DNA of 20,093 nt from Eubacteriales bacterium (GTDB lineage Bacteria; Bacillota; Clostridia; Peptostreptococcales; Anaerovoracaceae). The translations under genes and the position numbers were made by a program. The DNA is taken from assembly GCA_028680875.1 (NCBI GenBank), contig JAQUJQ010000007.1, forward strand, positions 1 to 20,093. The letters are read 5' to 3'. The notes under the pieces were generated by a model that was not told the DNA's origin, made no database searches, and was given only the letters and a program-made list of their open reading frames with translations. Of the stretch, positions 14,927 through 20,093 are shown one piece after another. Position 1 is the stretch's first letter. Every line of letters begins with the position of its first letter.

Positions 14927-16243
14927 ATGCGTATATTTATAGATACTCTTGGTTGCCCGAAAAACACTGTGGATTCGGAGGTAGCCGCAGGAGTTATGGA
15001 AAAGGAAGGACACCAGATTGTAGTAAGTCCACAAAATGCAGAAGCTATCCTGATCAATACCTGTGCTTTTATTAATGATGCAAAGATAGAATCTATTGAT
15101 CGGATTTTTGAATTGGCAAGCTATAAGGAACATGGAGCCATTTTGATAGTTTCCGGTTGTCTGTCGCAACGTTATGGAGAGAAATTATATCGGGAGATGC
15201 CCGAGGTTGATATTTTTTTAGGTGTAAACGATTATCATAAGTTACCGGAACTCTTAAAAAATCATTCAAAGGGCAATAGAGAAGCTTATTTCAGCTCTTG
15301 TGAAAAGTCCTACACAGAACTGGATGTAAGAAAATCTTTAGGCCCATCCTATACTGCGTATTTGAAGATTGCAGAAGGCTGTAATAATATATGTGCTTAC
15401 TGTGTCATACCCTCTATACGAGGGAATTACCGGAGCCGTCGAAAAGAGGATATTCTCAAAGAAGCCGGTCAATTAGCCAGGTCCGGGACCAAAGAATTGG
15501 TTTTAGTTGCTCAGGACGTAACCGCATACGGAATGGATCAAAATGATGATTACCGCTTACCGGAGCTCCTGGAAGACTTGTGTAAAATTGAGGGGATTAA
15601 CTGGATCCGACTGATGTACTGTTATGAAGATCGAATAACAGACCGTTTGATCGAAGTTATGGCCAAACAAGATAAAATATGCAAATACATTGATATACCC
15701 ATACAGCATGCAAGTGATAAAATTTTAGCTTCCATGAATCGTAGATCTACCAAAACCTCAATAATAAAAACAGTAAATGCCCTGCGAAAGGCCATACCGG
15801 ACATTCATATACGAACCACCTTGATTACAGGTTTCCCCGGAGAAACCACAGAGGATTTTAATGAATTGGTGGAATTTGTAAAAGAGATGAAGTTTCATCG
15901 GCTTGGTGTGTTTTCATATTCTAAAGAAGAAGGAACTGTAGCGGCAAGAATGAAAGGGCAGGTTCGGGAGCAGACTAGAGTCAAACGTCGTGAAAAAGTG
16001 ATGGCTATTCAGCAAGAAATATCCCTTGCTTATAATCAGGATAAAATCGGAAAGGTGCTCCGGGTTATAATAGAAGAAGAGGAGGAGGCAGGTTGCTATA
16101 GGGGCAGGAGTTGTTATGATGCTCCTGAAATTGACAATTCTGTACTCTTTAATTCAGATAAACCTTTAAAACCCGGAGATTTAATATTTGTAAAAATTAC
16201 GGATGCTTTTGATTATGATTTAATTGGTGTTTACTTGGATTGA
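14927..16243 (+). CDS. rimO: Ribosomal protein S12 methylthiotransferase RimO
   Basis: RimO is a radical-SAM enzyme with two iron-sulfur clusters that methylthiolates the conserved aspartate of ribosomal protein S12. The 438-residue product has the three N-terminal cluster cysteines (C10 in TLGCPKN, C46 in NTCAF, C78 in SGCLSQRY), the radical-SAM CxxxCxxC (C152, C156, C159 in CNNICAYC) and a C-terminal TRAM domain. The RimO-type GRSCYDAPEIDN in the TRAM domain separates it from MiaB. AAAGGTG precedes the ATG. In Firmicutes it commonly follows ftsK, as here. Confidence 0.96.
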   Translation: MRIFIDTLGCPKNTVDSEVAAGVMEKEGHQIVVSPQNAEAILINTCAFINDAKIESIDRIFELASYKEHGAILIVSGCLSQRYGEKLYREMPEVDIFLGVNDYHKLPELLKNHSKGNREAYFSSCEKSYTELDVRKSLGPSYTAYLKIAEGCNNICAYCVIPSIRGNYRSRRKEDILKEAGQLARSGTKELVLVAQDVTAYGMDQNDDYRLPELLEDLCKIEGINWIRLMYCYEDRITDRLIEVMAKQDKICKYIDIPIQHASDKILASMNRRSTKTSIIKTVNALRKAIPDIHIRTTLITGFPGETTEDFNELVEFVKEMKFHRLGVFSYSKEEGTVAARMKGQVREQTRVKRREKVMAIQQEISLAYNQDKIGKVLRVIIEEEEEAGCYRGRSCYDAPEIDNSVLFNSDKPLKPGDLIFVKITDAFDYDLIGVYLD

Positions 16244-16254
16244 GGGAGAAAACA

Positions 16255-16785
16255 ATGAATTTACCTAATAAATTAACCATGTTAAGAATTATATTAATAC
16301 CTATATTTATAATTTTATTAACAAAAGGGTATTCTATTATCGCTGCTGTTCTTTTTATTTTGGCAGCAGCAACAGACGCCTTGGATGGCCATTTGGCCAG
16401 AAAATACAACTTAATTACAAATTTCGGAAAAATTATGGATCCTTTAGCAGACAAACTCTTGGTTACATCCGCTTTGATTTGCCTGGTGGAATTAGGGCAA
16501 GTTGCCGGCTGGATGGTGATTGTGATATTGGCCCGTGAATTTATTATTACCGGTCTTCGTGCTGTGGCGGCAGGAGAGGGAATTGTTATAGCTGCGGGAA
16601 AGTCAGGCAAGATTAAAACAGTTTTACAGATGCTTGCGCTTTCTGTCATTCTTCTTCAAAATTGGCCCTTCTCTTTGTTTACCAAACAGCCCATCGGTAT
16701 ATATATCCTATGGATTGCAGTGATTATGACCATTTATTCCGGGATAGAATATATTATTAAAAATAAAGAAATTTTCAGAAAGTAA
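16255..16785 (+). CDS. pgsA: CDP-diacylglycerol--glycerol-3-phosphate 3-phosphatidyltransferase
   Basis: PgsA makes phosphatidylglycerophosphate, the precursor of phosphatidylglycerol and cardiolipin. The 176-residue membrane protein carries the complete CDP-alcohol phosphotransferase signature: D41, D44-G45, A48-R49, G58, D62 and D66. The N-terminus MNLPNKLTMLRI is typical. The frame is open from 16240, overlapping rimO, but ATG 16255 lies 6 bases after GAGGGAG (16242-16248) and starts at the family N-terminus, so it is chosen. Confidence 0.96.
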   Translation: MNLPNKLTMLRIILIPIFIILLTKGYSIIAAVLFILAAATDALDGHLARKYNLITNFGKIMDPLADKLLVTSALICLVELGQVAGWMVIVILAREFIITGLRAVAAGEGIVIAAGKSGKIKTVLQMLALSVILLQNWPFSLFTKQPIGIYILWIAVIMTIYSGIEYIIKNKEIFRK

Positions 16786-16796
16786 GGAGCAACAGA

Positions 16797-18035
16797 TTGA
16801 GATCTACAATATTGAGTGTGGGTACCGAGCTTTTATTCGGGCAAATTACAAACACAAACACGGTTTATCTTTCCCGGCAGCTTAATATGCTGGGTATTGA
16901 TGTCATGTCTCATCATACAGTGGGAGATAATTCTCATCGGTTATCAGATATGATTAAACAGTCTTTTATTGATTGTGATTTTATATTTACCAGTGGGGGT
17001 TTAGGTCCGACGCAGGATGATTTGACGAAAGAAATTGCTTGCGAAGTATTACATGATAAATTGGTGCTGCATCAGCCTACAATGGATTGGCTGGAAAACT
17101 ATTTTAAAAAGCGGGGACGCGAAATTACGGAAAATAATTGGAAACAAGCCTATTTTCCTTTGCGAGCCACAATCTTCCCCAACGACAGGGGGACAGCCCC
17201 GGGATTCGCACTAGAAGAAAATGGAAAGACCATCATATGTATGCCCGGCCCACCTGCAGAAATGACGCATATGTTTGAACATTATGTGAAACCGTATTTG
17301 CAAAAGCTGACAGATAACGTAATTTATTATCAGGTACTTCGTTTCTTTGGGATTGGGGAATCAAAATTAGAAACTGAGCTTCTGGATTTGATCAACGGAC
17401 AAACTGATCCAACTTTAGCAACCTATGCGAAGGAAGGAGAATGCAGTGTACGTGTGGCCTCAAAAAGGAATACTCTTAAAGAAGCAAAAGAGGCTGTGGC
17501 AGAAATGATTGAAAAAGTCAGGGAAAGAGTAGGCCAATATATTTACAGTGAAAATGATGAGGAACTTCATTATGTCGTAGGTAAAAAACTGATTGAAAGA
17601 AACATTAGTTTGGCCAGTGCAGAATCTTGTACAGGGGGAATGTTTGCCCAAATCATGACGGAAATACCGGGCATCTCTGCTGTTTTTGATCGGGGACTGG
17701 TAACTTATAGCAACAGAGCTAAGGTAGAGGAACTGGGTGTCAGCCAGGATACTTTGGATTGTTATGGTGCTGTTAGTGAAGAGACAGCTATTGAGATGGC
17801 AGAAGGCCTCAGGAAGATTACCGGCTGCAGAATGTGTGTATCGGTAACCGGGATTGCAGGTCCCGGCGGGGAAACTCCAGATAAACCGGTAGGATTGGTT
17901 TATATTTGTGTTGTATATGATGATAAAAAAATGTGTATAGAATCTAAAATGCGCAATGTCAATCGTTCGTGGAATAGAAATTATGCGAAATTGTTAATGC
18001 TTGATTTAATTAATAATATGCTCGATAAAGAATAA
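16797..18035 (+). CDS. cinA: CinA family protein (competence/damage-inducible; nicotinamide-nucleotide amidase domain)
   Basis: CinA proteins combine an N-terminal MoCF-like COG1058 domain (ADP-ribose pyrophosphatase in characterised members) with a C-terminal nicotinamide mononucleotide deamidase domain. The 412-residue product shows SVGTELLFGQITNTN at the N-terminus, SGGLGPTQDDLTKE and MPGPPAEM. The amidase domain has AESCTGG (residues 275-281) and VTGIAGPGGETPDKPVG. The start is TTG at 16797, after TAAGGAG (16783-16789), which overlaps the pgsA stop. Position directly before recA is widely conserved in Gram-positives, though here recA has its own promoters. Confidence 0.95.
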   Translation: MRSTILSVGTELLFGQITNTNTVYLSRQLNMLGIDVMSHHTVGDNSHRLSDMIKQSFIDCDFIFTSGGLGPTQDDLTKEIACEVLHDKLVLHQPTMDWLENYFKKRGREITENNWKQAYFPLRATIFPNDRGTAPGFALEENGKTIICMPGPPAEMTHMFEHYVKPYLQKLTDNVIYYQVLRFFGIGESKLETELLDLINGQTDPTLATYAKEGECSVRVASKRNTLKEAKEAVAEMIEKVRERVGQYIYSENDEELHYVVGKKLIERNISLASAESCTGGMFAQIMTEIPGISAVFDRGLVTYSNRAKVEELGVSQDTLDCYGAVSEETAIEMAEGLRKITGCRMCVSVTGIAGPGGETPDKPVGLVYICVVYDDKKMCIESKMRNVNRSWNRNYAKLLMLDLINNMLDKE

Positions 18036-18045
18036 ATGTTATATA

Positions 18046-18074
18046 TTGACATTTAATACAAATAGTAGTATTAT
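18046..18074 (+). promoter_or_regulatory. Upstream recA promoter (P1)
   Basis: TTGACA (18046-18051), 17 bases, TATTAT (18069-18074), starting 10 bases after the cinA stop. A transcript from here would pass over the LexA box at 18132-18145. Confidence 0.75.
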
Positions 18075-18095
18075 TATGGAGTCTAAGAATATTGC

Positions 18096-18124
18096 TTGAC
18101 CGATGTGTAAATATAGATTAGTAT
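18096..18124 (+). promoter_or_regulatory. Second candidate recA promoter (P2)
   Basis: TTGACC (18096-18101), 17 bases, TAGTAT (18119-18124). Its expected start site, near 18131, coincides with the LexA box, so it would be directly repressible. The -10 is imperfect. Confidence 0.5.
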
Positions 18125-18131
18125 AAGATAT

Positions 18132-18145
18132 AGAACAAACGTTCT
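18132..18145 (+). promoter_or_regulatory. LexA operator (SOS box) of recA
   Basis: AGAACAAACGTTCT contains GAAC-N4-GTTC, matching the Firmicutes LexA (DinR) operator. It lies 20 bases before the recA ATG, exactly where an SOS box is expected in this phylum. No lexA gene is in the window. Confidence 0.92.
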
Positions 18146-18165
18146 TGAAGGAAACGGAGGAACCT

Positions 18166-19206
18166 ATGAGCATAAATAATAGTCAAAAAGAAAAGGCATT
18201 GGAAGCCGCTATGCTTCAGATTGAAAAGCAATTCGGAAAAGGTGCGATTATGAGACTGGGGGACGGGGGAATGGACTTAAACGTGGAAGCTATATCCACC
18301 GGATCCATAACCTTGGACATAGCCACCGGTATTGGCGGGATTCCCAAAGGCCGGGTTGTTGAAATCTTTGGACCGGAATCTTCAGGAAAGACAACGTTAG
18401 CTCTACATATTATTGCAGAAGCACAAAAAAGTGGAGGAAAAGCTGCATTTATTGATGCAGAACATGCCTTAGATCCGGAGTATGCAAGCAAGTTGGGAGT
18501 GGATGTGGATGAACTTCTGGTTTCCCAGCCTGATACGGGTGAACAGGCACTTGAAATTTGTGAAATGTTAATACGCAGTGGAGCCATAGATGTGGTGGTC
18601 ATCGATTCGGTAGCTGCATTGGTGCCTAGAGCAGAGATACAAGGGGATATGGGTGATACCCATGTCGGATTGCAGGCAAGACTCATGTCCCAGGCTTTGC
18701 GAAAATTGGCCGGTGCTATCAATAAATCAAATTCCTCCGCTATCTTCATCAATCAACTACGGGAAAAAGTAGGAATCGTGTTTGGTAACCCGGAGGTTAC
18801 TACAGGCGGACGAGCCTTGAAATTTTATGCAAGTATGCGATTTGATGTCAGAAGAATCGAAAGCATTAAATTCGGGGACCAAGTGATAGGGAACCGTACT
18901 CGGGTAAAAATTGTAAAGAATAAAGTGGCGCCACCTTTTAAACAAGCAGAATTTGATATTATGTATGGCCATGGCATATCCAGAGAGGGTGATGTACTGG
19001 ACTGTGGAGTTGAAGCCAAAGTGATTGAAAAGTCCGGATCCTGGTATAGTTTCCATGGTGATCGAATCGGCCAAGGCCGGGAAAACGTCAAAGCTTACAT
19101 GGCTGAACATAAAGAAATGATGGAGGAAATCGAAGGACTGTTAAAGGAAGCTTATCAACTTACCCCACGACCTAAGGTCGATGAAGATGGAGTTATTCTG
19201 GAATAA
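18166..19206 (+). CDS. recA: Recombinase RecA
   Basis: RecA forms filaments on single-stranded DNA, carries out strand exchange and activates LexA self-cleavage in the SOS response. The 346-residue product has MRLGDG, Walker A GPESSGKT (residues 69-76), the VVVIDSVAAL Walker B strand, the L1 region (EIQGDMGDTHVGLQARLMSQ), FINQLREKVG and the L2 segment FGNPEVTTGGRALKF. A TTG at 18145 is in frame, but ATG 18166 follows GGAGG (18156-18160) by 5 bases and gives the family N-terminus; the longer form would begin inside the LexA box. Neither recX nor rny follows; the next unit is rplU. Confidence 0.98.
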   Translation: MSINNSQKEKALEAAMLQIEKQFGKGAIMRLGDGGMDLNVEAISTGSITLDIATGIGGIPKGRVVEIFGPESSGKTTLALHIIAEAQKSGGKAAFIDAEHALDPEYASKLGVDVDELLVSQPDTGEQALEICEMLIRSGAIDVVVIDSVAALVPRAEIQGDMGDTHVGLQARLMSQALRKLAGAINKSNSSAIFINQLREKVGIVFGNPEVTTGGRALKFYASMRFDVRRIESIKFGDQVIGNRTRVKIVKNKVAPPFKQAEFDIMYGHGISREGDVLDCGVEAKVIEKSGSWYSFHGDRIGQGRENVKAYMAEHKEMMEEIEGLLKEAYQLTPRPKVDEDGVILE

Positions 19207-19215
19207 ATCTTTTAC

Positions 19216-19243
19216 TTGACAAAATAGTGTTGTGTATGATAAC
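19216..19243 (+). promoter_or_regulatory. Promoter of rplU-rpmA
   Basis: TTGACA (19216-19221) lies 9 bases after the recA stop, followed after 16 bases by GATAAC (19238-19243). The -35 is perfect and the -10 matches 4 of 6. It sits directly upstream of the L21 leader. Confidence 0.65.
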
Positions 19244-19244
19244 C

Positions 19245-19335
19245 TCATTATGTTTGTGAGCCGCTCAGATAAGGTCGTTAAAATACGTTTAGACGTTGCC
19301 TTAGATGGCGAGACTGGATTGAGGAGGAAAATAAT
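19245..19335 (+). promoter_or_regulatory. Ribosomal protein L21 leader (putative autoregulatory RNA)
   Basis: The roughly 90-base untranslated region before rplU matches what is known of the L21 leader family of low-GC Gram-positives: a GTGAGCCGCTCAG motif (19257-19269), a stem formed by TAAGG (19270-19274) with CCTTA (19299-19303), an inner CGTTAAAATACG hairpin, and a purine-rich GGCGAGACTGGA before the Shine-Dalgarno. The family is thought to bind L21 and feed back on rplU-rpmA. The call is by recognition of motif and position, not by a covariance search. Confidence 0.75.
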
Positions 19336-19338
19336 TAA

Positions 19339-19650
19339 ATGTATGCAGTAATCGAAACCGGTGGAAAGCAATACAGAGTTCAGGAAGGTGATATCATCTC
19401 CGTAGAAAAACTTAAAGCTGAGGCAGGAGATCAAGTGATCTTGGACAAGATTCTGTTTGTTTCTGATGGTAATTCCGTCAGTACCGGCTCACCTTATGTG
19501 GAAAATGCCAAGGTAGAAGCCACAGTAGTTGAGAATGGGAAAGGGAAAAAAGTCATTATTTTTAAATATCGGGCGAAAAAGGATTATCGGAAAAAGCAGG
19601 GACATAGACAGCCCTATACAATGTTGAAGATTGAATCGATTAGCAAATAA
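19339..19650 (+). CDS. rplU: 50S ribosomal protein L21
   Basis: L21 is a primary binding protein of the large subunit. The 103-residue product begins MYAVIETGGKQYRVQEGD and ends with the basic KVIIFKYRAKKDYRKKQGHRQ region, both diagnostic. GAGGAGG (19321-19327) lies 11 bases before the ATG, at the end of the L21 leader, so the leader could control access to it. Confidence 0.98.
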   Translation: MYAVIETGGKQYRVQEGDIISVEKLKAEAGDQVILDKILFVSDGNSVSTGSPYVENAKVEATVVENGKGKKVIIFKYRAKKDYRKKQGHRQPYTMLKIESISK

Positions 19651-19698
19651 TTTGCTAAATTAACAAAAGACTGCACAAGATAAAGGAGGTGTAGCAAG

Positions 19699-19959
19699 AT
19701 GGCATCAAAAAAAGGCGTAGGCAGCTCTAAAAACGGTCGCGATAGTGAGGCGAAACGTCTAGGAGTAAAAAGAGCGGATGGACAACTGGTAAGTGCGGGA
19801 AGCATTTTGGTCAGACAAAGAGGAACGAAATTCCATCCTGGAAACAACGTAGGGATCGGTAGGGATGATACATTGTTTGCTAAGATGGAAGGAACCGTCA
19901 AATTTGAAAGATATGGAAAGACCAGAAAAAAAGTCAGTGTATATCCAAAAGAAGCGTAA
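19699..19959 (+). CDS. rpmA: 50S ribosomal protein L27, without N-terminal extension
   Basis: L27 reaches into the peptidyl transferase centre with its N-terminal tail. The 86-residue product starts MASKKGVGSSKNGRDSEAKRL. Most Firmicutes L27 proteins start with a short extension (roughly MLxxNLQxFA) that the Prp protease removes. Here the upstream in-frame codons are aag, agc, tgt, agg, agg and then a taa stop at 19681, with no start codon, so the extension is really absent. The gap to rplU is 48 bases, too small for prp, which normally lies there. AAAGGAGGTG (19682-19691) sets the start. Confidence 0.98.
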   Translation: MASKKGVGSSKNGRDSEAKRLGVKRADGQLVSAGSILVRQRGTKFHPGNNVGIGRDDTLFAKMEGTVKFERYGKTRKKVSVYPKEA

Positions 19960-19963
19960 TATT

Positions 19964-19995
19964 AAGGCCTCTATGCAAATAGAGGCTTTGCTTTT
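19964..19995 (+). terminator. Rho-independent terminator or attenuator between rpmA and obg
   Basis: GCCTCTAT (19967-19974) pairs perfectly with ATAGAGGC (19979-19986) around a GCAA tetraloop; the flanking AAG and TTT extend the stem. It is followed by TTTGCTTTT. It probably ends most rplU-rpmA transcripts and lowers read-through into obg, which starts 18 bases later without a visible promoter of its own. Confidence 0.82.
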
Positions 19996-20012
19996 CAAAA
20001 CGGAGATATGAT

Positions 20013-20093
20013 ATGTTTGTAGATAGAGCCAGAATTACAATAAAATCAGGGAAGGGCGGAGACGGCAGTGTCTCTTTTCGCAGAGAACCTTTT
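20013..20093 (+). CDS. obg: GTPase Obg, N-terminal fragment (runs off the window)
   Basis: Obg (ObgE/CgtA) is an essential GTPase of ribosome assembly and stress signalling. Only 27 residues are in the window, but MFVDRARITIKSGKGGDGSV followed by SFRREPF is the unmistakable start of the glycine-rich Obg fold. CGGAGAT lies about 7 bases upstream of the ATG. An ATG at 20008 is out of frame. Placement after rpmA is the conserved rplU-rpmA-obg order. Confidence 0.95.
   Translation, partial: MFVDRARITIKSGKGGDGSVSFRREPF

Noticed and set aside
16197..16649. 150-codon antisense frame over pgsA
   Set aside because: It is opposite a membrane protein gene with an intact signature motif; the composition is that of reverse-complement coding sequence.
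18145..18165. TTG start for recA, adding seven residues
   Set aside because: It begins at the last base of the LexA box and lacks a ribosome binding site, whereas ATG 18166 has GGAGG at 5 bases.
18216..18752. 178-codon antisense frame within recA
   Set aside because: It lies wholly inside recA, has a low-complexity Ser/Pro/Ile composition typical of antisense translation, and no ribosome binding site was noted.
19651..19698. A short or degraded prp gene between rplU and rpmA
   Set aside because: Only 48 bases are available, the sequence is AT-rich, and nothing resembles the Prp catalytic Gly-His or Cys segments.
1..20093. CRISPR arrays, tRNA/rRNA genes, transposase or phage genes, toxin-antitoxin or defence systems
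   Set aside because: I saw no regularly spaced direct repeats, no cloverleaf genes and no coding sequence of these families; nearly every reading frame of size is a housekeeping gene or its shadow.

Overview
The window looks like core chromosome of a low-GC, endospore-forming Gram-positive anaerobe, most likely class Clostridia (Bacillota). Pointers are an alpha/beta-type small acid-soluble spore protein, the sporulation membrane protein YlbJ, four-cysteine L28 and L32 proteins, GGAGG-type ribosome binding sites throughout, frequent TTG starts, a Firmicutes-type LexA box before recA and an L21 leader before rplU. I cannot place it to genus. About 95% of the sequence is coding and no stretch over 300 bases lacks a gene.

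Layout. (1) 22-2802: rpmB on the minus strand, divergent from an Asp23/YloU-family gene and recG. (2) 2897-3193: a monocistronic spore-protein gene closed by a strong terminator. (3) 3248-7259: a tight run rsmD, coaD, an unassigned coiled-coil protein, ylbJ and tmcAL (ylbM), ending in a compound palindrome at the tmcAL stop. (4) 7350-8806: ackA and rpmF, each with its own sigma-A type promoter. (5) 8814-8885: a long imperfect palindrome between convergent rpmF and dapB. (6) 8895-11490: minus-strand operon asd-dapA-dapB (lysine/diaminopimelate branch). (7) 11698-18035: uppP, ftsK/spoIIIE, rimO, pgsA, cinA. (8) 18046-19206: recA with two candidate promoters and a perfect LexA box. (9) 19216-20093: rplU with its leader, rpmA, a terminator, and the first 27 codons of obg.

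How the genes fit together. Most products serve growth and division: ribosome assembly and modification (L28, L32, L21, L27, RsmD, RimO, TmcAL, Obg), DNA repair and chromosome movement (RecG, RecA, CinA, FtsK/SpoIIIE), envelope precursors (Asd-DapA-DapB for DAP, UppP for the lipid carrier, PgsA for phosphatidylglycerol), CoA and acetate metabolism (CoaD, AckA), and sporulation (SASP, YlbJ). DAP pathway products also feed dipicolinate in spores.

I found no convincing new multi-gene system, no mobile-element gene, no CRISPR array and no tRNA or rRNA. The points worth attention are absences and small non-coding structures. L27 has no N-terminal extension, and the Prp protease gene that normally cleaves that extension is missing from its usual place. 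fakA, yceD/DUF177, recX and rny are also missing from customary positions. Two structured palindromes (7219-7252 and 8814-8885) look like REP-type or transposon-end DNA. FtsK carries an AT-hook-like N-terminus and a short tetrapeptide repeat.
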